Origin: an uncultured Pelagibacteraceae bacterium
Lineage (GTDB): Bacteria; Pseudomonadota; Alphaproteobacteria; Pelagibacterales; Pelagibacteraceae
DNA length: 64,000 nucleotides
Assembly: GCA_902552185.1 (NCBI GenBank)
Contig: CACDFZ010000001.1
Coordinates: 118,784-182,783, forward strand
Direction: 5' to 3'
Below the pieces are notes generated by a model. The model ran no database searches. It saw only the letters and a list, made by a program, of their open reading frames with translations, and was not told where the DNA came from. This document shows, piece after piece, positions 56,415 through 64,000 of the stretch. A program made the position numbers and the translations under genes. Positions within the stretch are counted from its first letter, which is position 1. Each line of letters begins with the position of its first letter.

Positions 56415-57968
56415 ATGTTAAATAGAGGATTAGACAAACTTGAACTATTGAGAATAGTTGATGCGGTGGCTAACGAAAAATCGATTGATAAGGATATCGT
56501 TATTGGATCGATGGAAAGCGCAATACAAAAGGCAGCTTTAACAAAATTTGGTCAGAACAATAATATTCTTGTTAAAATTGATCGGGAAACTGGCAATATA
56601 AGTATTCAAAAGGTTCTAGACGTAGTCGAAACTGTGGAAGATCCTAGCCGTGAAATTACATCTGCAGAGGCAAATTCTATGAAAAATGATAAATCAGAAA
56701 CATTGAAAGTAGGTGATAAAATTTATGAAGACCTTCCTCAAATAGATTTTGGAAGAATAGCAGCACAAAGTGCAAAACAGGTTATAAGTTCTAAAGTAAG
56801 AGAGGCCGAAAAAAATAGACAGTATGAGGACTTTATAGATAAACAAGGACTTATATTAAGTGGAATTATAAAAAGACTAGAATACGGCAACGTTATTGTT
56901 GACCTAGGAAGGGCGGAAGGAGTTATAAAAAAAGATGAACTTATTCCTAGAGAAGTGCTTAAGACTGGTGAAAGAGTGAAAGCATATTGTTACGAAGTAA
57001 AAAAAGAACTAAAAGGTCATCAAATATTTTTATCAAGAGCCCATCCTCAATTTTTGGCTAAACTTTTTTTTCAAGAAGTCCCAGAAATTTATGAGGGAAT
57101 AATTGAAATTAAATCAGTTGCTAGAGATCCTGGCAGTAGAGCTAAAATTTGCGTTTATTCAAAAGATACTTCTATAGATCCTGTGGGAGCATGTGTTGGA
57201 ATGAGAGGAAGTAGAGTGCAGACAATTGTAAATGAGCTTCACGGTGAAAAAATTGATATTATAAAATGGACTGAAGATTTACCAACTCTTATTTCAGAGT
57301 CTTTATCCCCTGCTGAAATACAAAAGGTTTTAATTGATCAAACCAATAAAAAAATTGACGTTATTTTAAGTGAAGAAAATTTAAGTAAAGCCATTGGTAG
57401 AAGAGGTCAAAACGTTAGATTGGCTTCTAAACTCACAAATTTTGAAATTGATATTTTAACAGACAAAGAGGACTCAGAAAGAAGACAGGCAGAATTTAAA
57501 GAAAAAACAGAAGCTTTAATAAAAAATTTAGAAGTCGATGAAACTTTAGGACAGTTATTAGTTTCCGAAGGCTTTCAAAGTATTGATGAGATATCCCAAG
57601 CTAATGCAGAAGACATTTCTAAAATTGAAGCGATAGATGAAGAGACTGCAAAAGAGTTAATTTCAAGATCGAAAGAGAGTCTGATAAAAGTTAAAGAAGA
57701 AGTAGGAAAAAGACTTAAACAATTGGGTGTAGAAGAAGAATTAATTAATTTGAAAGGTATGACACAAGGAATGTTAGTAATATTGGGGCAAAAAAATATT
57801 AAAAAACTTTCTGATTTTGCCGACTTGTCAACAGACGAACTTGTTGGTGGGTATGACGAAGTAAAAGGTAAAAAGGTTAGGTTACAAGGATATTTAGAAG
57901 AGTTTTCTCTTACTAGAGAGGAGGCAGATCAACTAATAATGTCTGCAAGAAATATTGTATTTAAATAA
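56415..57968 (+). CDS. nusA: Transcription elongation/termination factor NusA
   Basis: A 517-aa RNA polymerase-associated factor. N-terminal domain (1-125), S1 domain (about 135-200, GIIKRLEYGNVIVDLGRAEG), two KH domains (IDPVGACVGMRGSRVQTIVNEL and KAIGRRGQNVRLASKLT), and acidic C-terminal repeats. Strong Shine-Dalgarno TAGGAGA precedes the ATG, which is 14 nt after a terminator-like hairpin. rimP, which normally comes first in this operon, is absent at this site. Confidence 0.96.
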   Translation: MLNRGLDKLELLRIVDAVANEKSIDKDIVIGSMESAIQKAALTKFGQNNNILVKIDRETGNISIQKVLDVVETVEDPSREITSAEANSMKNDKSETLKVGDKIYEDLPQIDFGRIAAQSAKQVISSKVREAEKNRQYEDFIDKQGLILSGIIKRLEYGNVIVDLGRAEGVIKKDELIPREVLKTGERVKAYCYEVKKELKGHQIFLSRAHPQFLAKLFFQEVPEIYEGIIEIKSVARDPGSRAKICVYSKDTSIDPVGACVGMRGSRVQTIVNELHGEKIDIIKWTEDLPTLISESLSPAEIQKVLIDQTNKKIDVILSEENLSKAIGRRGQNVRLASKLTNFEIDILTDKEDSERRQAEFKEKTEALIKNLEVDETLGQLLVSEGFQSIDEISQANAEDISKIEAIDEETAKELISRSKESLIKVKEEVGKRLKQLGVEEELINLKGMTQGMLVILGQKNIKKLSDFADLSTDELVGGYDEVKGKKVRLQGYLEEFSLTREEADQLIMSARNIVFK

Positions 57969-57971
57969 GTT

Positions 57972-58136
57972 ATGGATAAAGAGAAAGAAAAGAAAAAAAC
58001 ATTAACAATATCATCAAATTTTAAAAAGAAAATTGATTCAAATAATCTATCAAAAAATGAAATAAAAAAACCTTATTCAATACCGAATGACAAAAAAAGT
58101 TCATTCAAACCCACAAAGAATTTCAAAAAAAATTAA
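57972..58136 (+). pseudogene. infB: 5' fragment of infB in another frame
   Basis: An ATG 3 bp after the nusA stop opens a 54-aa frame: MDKEKEKKKTLTISSNFKKK ... [12 protein letters not shown], then TAA. The basic, low-complexity character and KKTLTISSNFKKK fit the N-terminus of alphaproteobacterial IF2. The main infB frame lies one base further on. Removing one A from the A8 run at 58125-58132 fuses the two as ...[13 protein letters not shown]. This is probably the true start of infB, broken by a +1 shift. Confidence 0.7.
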
Positions 58137-60168
58137 TTCTTTAGACCCAAACTTAAAAAATCAAAGTAATAAAGGAAAAAAATTCAATAGAAAGTTTATA
58201 GAACAACAAGCCACTAAAGCATTTATAAAAAAAGATGAAAAACCAACTGGAAAAAGTAAGTTAAAACTCAAAACACCTATAGACAAAAGAGATTTTAAAT
58301 TGACTGTTTCTAGAGCTTTAAATGTTGAAGAAATAGAAATTAAACAAAGAAGTTTAGCAGCGGTCAAAAGAGCAAGACTTAAAGAAAAGAAGAATAGTCC
58401 CGAGGCAGAAGATAAAAAAGAATATAAAAAAGTAATAAAAGAAGTAAAAATTCCTGAACAAATTACGATTCAAGAACTTTCAAATAGGATGGCAGAAAAA
58501 TCAAACGATATTATAAAATTCTTGCTAAATATGAAAGTTATCGCAACTATAAATCACACAATTGATAAAGATACGGCTGAATATATTGTAAAAGAATTTG
58601 GTCACAAGGCAATAATTGAAAACTCTCAACCCGAAGAGATTAATAAAAATAAATCTATGAGTGGAACAATAGAAAAAAGACCACCAGTAGTAACCATTAT
58701 GGGACATGTTGATCATGGAAAGACCTCGCTTCTTGATGCGCTAAGACAAACAAATGTTGTTTCAAATGAATTTGGTGGGATTACTCAACATATAGGAGCC
58801 TATCAAGTTAAAGCAGAAAATAATCAATTAATTACTTTTATTGATACTCCCGGACACGCTGCTTTTACAGAAATGAGAGCTAGAGGTTCTAAAATTACCG
58901 ATATAGTGGTATTAGTTGTAGCAGCTGACGATGGAATTAAACCTCAAACAATAGAGGCTATTAATCATGCCAAAGCCGCAAAAGTTCCAATTATTGTTGC
59001 TATAAATAAATCAGATTTACCAAACAAAAACATTACAAAAATAAAAAATGATTTAATGAGATATGAGCTTGTAGCTGAAGATCTAAGTGGCGATACATTA
59101 TTTGTAGAAGTTTCTGCTTTAAAAAAAATTAATTTAGACAAGCTTAAAGAAAGTATTTTATTACAATCAGAAATATTAGATTTGAAGGCTTCCATTTCAG
59201 ATAAAGCTACTGGGGTGGTGATAGAATCAAAAATTGATAAAGGTAAAGGACCAGTTTCAACAATTTTATTATCAAACGGAAAATTAAAAAAAGGCGATTA
59301 TTTTGTTTGCGGGAAAACATGGGGAAAAATTAGAGCTATGATAAATCACGATGGACTCCCTATAAATGAAGCTTATCCGTCAATGCCAGTAGAAATTTTG
59401 GGCATGAATGCCACAGCTTTTGCAGGAGCCGAATTCTTAGTGACCGAAGATGAAGACAAAGCTAAGGAAATTTCAAAATTTAAAAATGAAAATTCTTCCA
59501 AAAAGAAAATTCTTTTAAATGACAAATCAACAATATTTGATCAAGGCAGTGATAAAGAAGAACTAAATGTTATAATTAAGTCCGATGTTCATGGTTCCAG
59601 TGAAGCTCTTAAAATGGCGATTGAAAAAATTGAACATCCTGAGGTAAAAACAAAAATTATATTGTCAGAAATTGGAATGATAAACGAAACTGATGTATCA
59701 CTGGCAAAAGCATCTGATGCTGTATTGATCGGGTTTAATGTGAAAGCTAACAGAGAGGCAAAAAAGATTTCGGATGAACAAAAAATAGAAATTAAATATT
59801 TCAATATAATTTATGAAGCAATTGAATATATTGAAAAAAGACTTTCTGGACTTTTAGAGCCCGATATCAAAGAAGTTTCTCTTGGTTCTGCTGAAGTTCA
59901 AAAAATATTTAAAGTTTCAAAATTTGGTCAAATAGCCGGATCAAAAGTAATTGAAGGAGAAATTCAAAATAAGTCAAAAGCTAGAATAGTAAGAGATGGC
60001 ACAGTAGTGTATGATGGAGAAATTCTAAGTATTTTTAGAGAAAAAAATGCAGTCAAAGAGGTTAAAAATGGTTTGGAATGCGGGATAAGCTTAAAAGATT
60101 TTATAGATTTTAAAGAGAAAGATATAATACAGTCTTACCAAATAGAAAAGATTGAGAGAACTATATGA
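58087..60168 (+). CDS. infB: Translation initiation factor IF-2
   Basis: A 693-aa GTPase that places initiator tRNA on the 30S subunit. IF2_N domain (about 130-180, [20 protein letters not shown]), G domain with [26 protein letters not shown] and INKSD, then domains II-IV. The catalytic body is intact. The start used by the track (ATG 58087) lacks a ribosome site and lies inside the short upstream frame, so the real protein may begin at 57972 via a frame correction, or use the internal start. Overlaps rbfA by 4 bp. Confidence 0.94.
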   Translation: MTKKVHSNPQRISKKINSLDPNLKNQSNKGKKFNRKFIEQQATKAFIKKDEKPTGKSKLKLKTPIDKRDFKLTVSRALNVEEIEIKQRSLAAVKRARLKEKKNSPEAEDKKEYKKVIKEVKIPEQITIQELSNRMAEKSNDIIKFLLNMKVIATINHTIDKDTAEYIVKEFGHKAIIENSQPEEINKNKSMSGTIEKRPPVVTIMGHVDHGKTSLLDALRQTNVVSNEFGGITQHIGAYQVKAENNQLITFIDTPGHAAFTEMRARGSKITDIVVLVVAADDGIKPQTIEAINHAKAAKVPIIVAINKSDLPNKNITKIKNDLMRYELVAEDLSGDTLFVEVSALKKINLDKLKESILLQSEILDLKASISDKATGVVIESKIDKGKGPVSTILLSNGKLKKGDYFVCGKTWGKIRAMINHDGLPINEAYPSMPVEILGMNATAFAGAEFLVTEDEDKAKEISKFKNENSSKKKILLNDKSTIFDQGSDKEELNVIIKSDVHGSSEALKMAIEKIEHPEVKTKIILSEIGMINETDVSLAKASDAVLIGFNVKANREAKKISDEQKIEIKYFNIIYEAIEYIEKRLSGLLEPDIKEVSLGSAEVQKIFKVSKFGQIAGSKVIEGEIQNKSKARIVRDGTVVYDGEILSIFREKNAVKEVKNGLECGISLKDFIDFKEKDIIQSYQIEKIERTI

Positions 60169-60566
60169 TTAATAGCAACTTGTCGAATAAAGGATTTTCC
60201 CAAAGACAGCTAAGAGTTGGTGAACTTGTTAAGCAGAGTATTGGGGAAATTTTTATAAAAAACGAGACAAAAATATCATCATTTAATTCGCGATTTATAA
60301 CGGTTACTGAAGTAAGGATGACCCCAGACTTGAAAACAGCTAGGGTTTATGTGATACCACTAGGCGGTATAGAAATGAAAGAAATTGTTGGTGTATTGAC
60401 TGATAACGCGCATCTTGTTAGAAAAGCTTTATCAAAAAAGCTAAGTTTAAAGTTTCTTCCAAAACTCAACTTTATTGAAGATAGGTCTTTTGAATATGCA
60501 GAAAAAATTGAAAGATTAATAAAAGAGAATAAGAAAAATGAAACGAACAAAAAAAGATATAATTAA
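60165..60566 (+). CDS. rbfA: 30S ribosome-binding factor A
   Basis: A 133-aa KH-fold cold-shock and ribosome maturation factor. SQRQLRVGELVKQSIGEIF and FITVTEVRMTPDLKTARVYVIPL are characteristic, with KKLSLKFLPKLNFIED near the end. It overlaps infB by 4 bp and rpsO by 29 bp. truB, commonly placed between rbfA and rpsO, is absent. Confidence 0.94.
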   Translation: MINSNLSNKGFSQRQLRVGELVKQSIGEIFIKNETKISSFNSRFITVTEVRMTPDLKTARVYVIPLGGIEMKEIVGVLTDNAHLVRKALSKKLSLKFLPKLNFIEDRSFEYAEKIERLIKENKKNETNKKRYN

Positions 60567-60798
60567 GTCACTCGCTATAAACAAATCGGACGTAGGTTCA
60601 GCTGAAATTCAAATCGGATTACTTAGCAATAAAATTGAGAAATTAGCAATTCACTTTAAAAAATTTAAGAAAGATAAACACTCAACTGTAGGTTTATCAA
60701 AGTCAGTAAATAAAAGAAAAAAATTATTAAGTTATCTTAAAAGAAAAAAACCTGACTCATATGAAAAAATTATAAAACAATTGAGTCTGAGAAAATAA
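60538..60798 (+). CDS. rpsO: 30S ribosomal protein S15
   Basis: An 86-aa ribosomal protein, all helical. [22 protein letters not shown] and the second half [25 protein letters not shown] match S15, which binds the central domain of 16S rRNA. Its start lies 29 bp inside rbfA and its stop shares a base with the pnp start. In E. coli S15 and PNPase form an autoregulated pair; no room for a leader hairpin is left here. Confidence 0.96.
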   Translation: MKRTKKDIIKSLAINKSDVGSAEIQIGLLSNKIEKLAIHFKKFKKDKHSTVGLSKSVNKRKKLLSYLKRKKPDSYEKIIKQLSLRK

Positions 60799-62870
60799 TG
60801 TTTAAAATTCAAAAAGAAGAAATAGATTTCGGTGGAAAAAAATTAACTTTAGAAACTGGTAAGGTTGCTAGGCAAGCTGATGGAGCTATTATAGCAAAAT
60901 TAGGTGAAACAGTCGTTATTGCGACAGCCGTTGGCGCAAAAAAACTTAATGAAGGTCAAGATTACTTTCCATTATCAGTGAACTATCAAGAAAAATATTA
61001 TGCTGCTGGAAAAATTCCAGGCGGCTATTTTAAAAGAGAAGCTAGACCGACAGAAGCTGAAACTTTGATTTCAAGATTGATTGATAGACCAATTAGGCCA
61101 CTATTTCCATCTGGTTTTATGAATGAGGTTCAATTGTTACCAACTGTTTTATCCTATGACGGCGAGAATCAACCAGATATACTCTCTATAATTGCTTCTT
61201 CCGCAGCTTTATCTATATCAGGTCTTCCTTTTCAGGGACCAATTGCTGCTAGCAGAGTAGGCTTTAAAGATGGGAAATATTTGTTAAATCCATCTCAGGA
61301 AGAATTAAAAACTTCAGAATTAGATTTAGTTGTAGCCGGGACCAAAGATGCAGTGTTAATGGTAGAGTCTGAAACTTCAGGCTTATCAGAAAAAATTATG
61401 TTAGATGCTGTTAAATTTGGGCATGAAAAATTTATACCAATTATTAATGCAATTGAAAATTTAGCAAAAAAAGCTAGCAAACCTAAGTGGGAGATTGAAG
61501 AAATTGACAATACTGACCTTAAGAAAAAAATTGCTAAAGAGTTTGAAGGAGATCTTAGAAAGGCTTTTAAAGAAGTAGATAAAAAGAAAAGATCAACTGC
61601 AATTTCTGAAATCGACACTAAATGTAAAGAAATGTTCAAAGAAGATGAGAACGTTACTGAGAATCAAGCAATGGCTCAATTAAAATCTCTTGAAAAAGAT
61701 ATTGTAAGAACAGCCATTTTAAAAGACAAAAAAAGAATTGATGGAAGAGGACTTGCTGATGTTCGAAAAATTGAGTGTGAAGTTGGTGTTTTGCCAAGAA
61801 CACACGGTTCAGCTTTATTTACAAGAGGAGAAACTCAGGCATTAGTAGTAACGACTTTAGGCATGTCTGATGATGAACAAAGACTTGAAAGTTTAGACGG
61901 CATGCAACGATCAAGCTTTATGTTGCACTATAATTTTCCTCCTTTTTCAGTAGGTGAATGCGGGAGAATTGGTACTGGTAGAAGAGAAATAGGACATGGT
62001 AAACTTGCTTGGAGAGCTATTAACTCATCATTGCCTTTAAAGGAAAACTTTCCTTATACTTTAAGAGTTGTATCTGAAATAACAGAGTCAAATGGATCTT
62101 CATCTATGGCGACAGTGTGTGGAACATCCTTATCACTTATGGATGCGGGAGTGCCAATAAAAGAACCAGTAGCAGGCATAGCAATGGGTTTAATTAAAGA
62201 GGGAGAAAAGTTTTCAGTTTTATCAGACATTTTAGGAGATGAGGACCATTTAGGTGATATGGATTTTAAAGTAGCCGGAACTAAAGATGGCATCACATCT
62301 TTACAAATGGATATTAAGATAACAGGAATTACTTTTGAAATAATGGAGCAAGCTTTAAAACAAGCAAAAGAGGGTCGAGAACGTATTTTAGGTGAAATGA
62401 ATAAAGCAATTAAAACATCAAGAAAAGAATTTTCAAAACACACACCAAAGATGGAAACAATAAAAGTAGATAAAAAAGACATTGCGACAGTAATTGGAAA
62501 AGGCGGTGCAACTATTAGAGAAATAGTTGAAAAATCCGGGGCAAAAGTTGATGTTAAGGATACCGGAGAAGTGACTGTTGCTGCTCCCGATGAAAAGTCA
62601 AGAAACTCTGCTATTGAGATTATTAAAGGTTTGATAGCGAAGCCTGAAGTGGGTAAAATTTACAAAGGCAAAGTGGTTAAAATTATGGAATTTGGAGCGT
62701 TTGTAAATTTTCTTGGGAAACAAGATGGTCTAGTTCATATTTCTGAACTTGCAGGCAAAAGAGTAGCCAAAGTGACTGATGTTGTAAAAGAAGGCGATGA
62801 AGTATCGGTAAAAGTTCTTGGTTTTGATAGAGGTAAAGTCAAACTTTCTATTAAACAAGCCGTAGCTTAA
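60798..62870 (+). CDS. pnp: Polyribonucleotide nucleotidyltransferase (PNPase)
   Basis: A 690-aa phosphorolytic 3'-5' exoribonuclease of the degradosome. Two RNase PH domains (about 1-215 with [16 protein letters not shown], and 310-545 with [19 protein letters not shown] and [15 protein letters not shown]), a KH domain ([17 protein letters not shown]) and a C-terminal S1 domain ([28 protein letters not shown]). Full length; the last gene of the nusA-pnp run. Confidence 0.97.
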   Translation: MFKIQKEEIDFGGKKLTLETGKVARQADGAIIAKLGETVVIATAVGAKKLNEGQDYFPLSVNYQEKYYAAGKIPGGYFKREARPTEAETLISRLIDRPIRPLFPSGFMNEVQLLPTVLSYDGENQPDILSIIASSAALSISGLPFQGPIAASRVGFKDGKYLLNPSQEELKTSELDLVVAGTKDAVLMVESETSGLSEKIMLDAVKFGHEKFIPIINAIENLAKKASKPKWEIEEIDNTDLKKKIAKEFEGDLRKAFKEVDKKKRSTAISEIDTKCKEMFKEDENVTENQAMAQLKSLEKDIVRTAILKDKKRIDGRGLADVRKIECEVGVLPRTHGSALFTRGETQALVVTTLGMSDDEQRLESLDGMQRSSFMLHYNFPPFSVGECGRIGTGRREIGHGKLAWRAINSSLPLKENFPYTLRVVSEITESNGSSSMATVCGTSLSLMDAGVPIKEPVAGIAMGLIKEGEKFSVLSDILGDEDHLGDMDFKVAGTKDGITSLQMDIKITGITFEIMEQALKQAKEGRERILGEMNKAIKTSRKEFSKHTPKMETIKVDKKDIATVIGKGGATIREIVEKSGAKVDVKDTGEVTVAAPDEKSRNSAIEIIKGLIAKPEVGKIYKGKVVKIMEFGAFVNFLGKQDGLVHISELAGKRVAKVTDVVKEGDEVSVKVLGFDRGKVKLSIKQAVA

Positions 62871-62875
62871 TTTAT

Positions 62876-63391
62876 TTAGATTTTGTACTCAAAATTTTGA
62901 GTTTCCTTATTAACTTGAAGTTCAATGGCTCCATTTCTTAAGTGAAAATTTCTAGCCATGTCAGTCAAAGGAGAGAGAGTTACTAATCTATTTAAATGAT
63001 TAGATTTTTTTATTTTTTTAAATACCTCTTTTACAATAAGTTTACCCCCACCCCTTTTTTTTGACCATACTGTGTAAGCTATTGCTATTTTACCAACTTT
63101 TTGATCTCTTCTAATACTTTGTAAGTGTGCATCTTTTGTCATTAAATCCAATTCATCTACAGATTTCGGTATCTCATTTGTAAAACCGAAGCACATTATT
63201 GCACAAATTTCATTTTTATATTTTACACCATAAATTTTACGACCATAGCTAGTCCTAAAATCATTATTAAGCTCTGGTCGAATTGGATCTTCTGTTGGAT
63301 CACAAGACTTAAGTTCAACCAGTTCAGCTCCTTTTATCCATTCAAAGAAGTTTTCAAATTTCTCTTTAACCCTTTTATTTAAATTTTTCAT
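62876..63391 (-). CDS. Uncharacterised protein, possibly GNAT-fold
   Basis: A 171-aa soluble protein with no signal or membrane segment. The middle (RKIYGVKYKNEICAIMCFGFTN) and the end (LTDMARNFHLRNGAIELQVN) faintly resemble GNAT strands, the latter like the A-x-x-F-x-x-x-NGA stretch of acetyltransferases; an R/Q-x-x-G-x-G motif is not clear (KKRGGGKLIVKEVF is the nearest). I do not recognise a family with certainty. Convergent with pnp (5 bp apart); 77 bp after the fabI stop on the same strand. Confidence 0.6.
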   Translation of the reverse strand: MKNLNKRVKEKFENFFEWIKGAELVELKSCDPTEDPIRPELNNDFRTSYGRKIYGVKYKNEICAIMCFGFTNEIPKSVDELDLMTKDAHLQSIRRDQKVGKIAIAYTVWSKKRGGGKLIVKEVFKKIKKSNHLNRLVTLSPLTDMARNFHLRNGAIELQVNKETQNFEYKI

Positions 63392-63468
63392 ACAATCCCT
63401 TATTTCTAATCTCTTTTAGTTTTTTTGGTTTTTCTATTTATGCAATTTAGTAATGTAATTTTTGCAAG

Positions 63469-64000
63469 TTAAGATATGTTTTTTGGGTCTGGCATTCCTA
63501 CTTTGTTATATCCAGCGTCAACATAATGTATTTCTCCGGTAACACCATTAGCCAAATCACTTAATAAATAAAGTGCTGAATTACCCACGTCGTGAATATC
63601 AACATTTCTTTTTAAAAAAGAATGATCTTCATTCCATTTGTACAGAAATTTTGCATCTCCTATTGCTGACGCTGCCAAAGTTTTAATTGGTCCTGCACTT
63701 ATAGCATTTACTCTTATTTTTTTTCGACCTAGGTCTCTTGCTAAATATTTTACACTAGCTTCTAAAGCAGATTTACAAACTCCCATAACATTATAGTTTG
63801 GAATTGCTTTATTTGACTCATAAGTAAGAGTTAACAAACTTCCTCCATTTTTCATTATTTTAGATGCCTCTTTTGATACTTCAGTAAAGGAAAAACATGA
63901 AATGAGCATACTTTTTAAAAAATTTTCCCTCGAAGTATTTAAATACTCACCTGACAATTCAGACTTGTCTGAAAAGGCAACCGCGTGAACTACGAAGTCA
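63469..64000 (-). CDS. fabI: Enoyl-ACP reductase FabI (5' part outside window)
   Basis: A partial SDR-family enzyme for the last step of fatty-acid elongation. The frame runs past the track's ATG (63957) to the window edge as DFVVHAVAFSDKSELSGEYL, so the start lies outside. Substrate and cofactor residues are visible in SLLTLTYESNKAIPNYNVMGVCKSALEASVKYLARDLG (FabI-type Tyr-x6-Lys), then VNAISAGPIKTLAASAIG and VTGEIHYVDAGYN. About 177 residues of the usual 260-270 are present. Confidence 0.95.
   Translation of the reverse strand, partial: DFVVHAVAFSDKSELSGEYLNTSRENFLKSMLISCFSFTEVSKEASKIMKNGGSLLTLTYESNKAIPNYNVMGVCKSALEASVKYLARDLGRKKIRVNAISAGPIKTLAASAIGDAKFLYKWNEDHSFLKRNVDIHDVGNSALYLLSDLANGVTGEIHYVDAGYNKVGMPDPKNIS

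Noticed and set aside
1-64000. CRISPR arrays, insertion sequences, prophage or restriction genes
   Set aside because: No regularly spaced repeats, transposase, integrase or restriction motifs in any frame; the window is core genome throughout.

Overview
The window looks like a piece of a SAR11 / Pelagibacterales chromosome (streamlined marine Alphaproteobacterium). The visible reasons are very AT-rich DNA, Lys/Asn/Ile-rich proteins, intergenic gaps mostly under 60 bp, many overlapping starts and stops, and gene neighbourhoods typical of Alphaproteobacteria. I saw no insertion sequence, prophage, CRISPR array, tRNA or rRNA. Nearly everything is core housekeeping. Family assignments come from motifs and gene order read by eye; no database search was run.

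Layout. 1-3.4 kb (leftward): rho (partial), hemJ, hemH, hemE. 3406-3688: a 283-bp gap between divergent hemE and ppsR, the classic alphaproteobacterial origin neighbourhood, with DnaA-box-like sequences and a 12-bp direct repeat. 3.7-9 kb: ppsR-maf-aroE-coaE-dnaQ, then secB/fxsA, a Tim44-like gene and an Smr gene. 9-11 kb (leftward): hslV-hslU. 11-15 kb: histidine genes hisB-H-A-(45-aa basic ORF)-F-E, then a HIT protein and a GNAT. 15-17.6 kb (leftward): ftsK-lolA. 17.7-24.3 kb: ubiH-like, mnmE, mnmG, rsmG, parA, parB, with two parS cores inside rsmG. 24.3-28.8 kb (leftward): DUF3576 lipoprotein, leuS, lptE-like, holA. 29-30.1 kb: a porin with codon use unlike its surroundings and a terminator that lies inside the opposing ThiE-like gene.

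30-35 kb is the most compact and least ordinary stretch: ThiE-like, YggS, a YkuD transpeptidase, a response-regulator-like protein with a degenerate receiver, an unlisted 40-aa ArfA-like ribosome-rescue protein, a PfkB kinase, nth and dapB. Two divergent pairs there have adjoining or overlapping start codons. 35-38.8 kb (leftward): grpE-dnaK-dnaJ, a 55-aa membrane protein and dapB, with a good RpoH-type promoter before dnaK. 38.9-50 kb: rdgB, an LpoA-like protein, rsmI, a BON lipoprotein, maeB, murJ, trpS, Nfu, a Bax-like glucosaminidase, a polysaccharide deacetylase and a shortened tsaB.

50.4-62.9 kb: fur-miaB-phoH-ybeY-lnt-metK followed by nusA-infB-rbfA-rpsO-pnp. phoH, ybeY and the 5' end of infB each appear shifted by one extra A in a poly-A tract, which is either sequence error, real decay or reliance on slippage. 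Usual members of these clusters (rimI, corC, rimP, truB, mltA) are not at their customary places. The window ends with an uncharacterised protein and partial fabI, both leftward.

Together the region combines origin and partition functions (oriC candidate, parS/ParAB, FtsK), translation and RNA factors, protein quality control, envelope biogenesis, and haem and histidine synthesis. I found no obviously new multi-gene system. The best leads are the ArfA-like ORF, the clustered poly-A frameshifts, the head-to-head start codons, the small unlisted ORFs, the degenerate regulator and the minimal TsaB.
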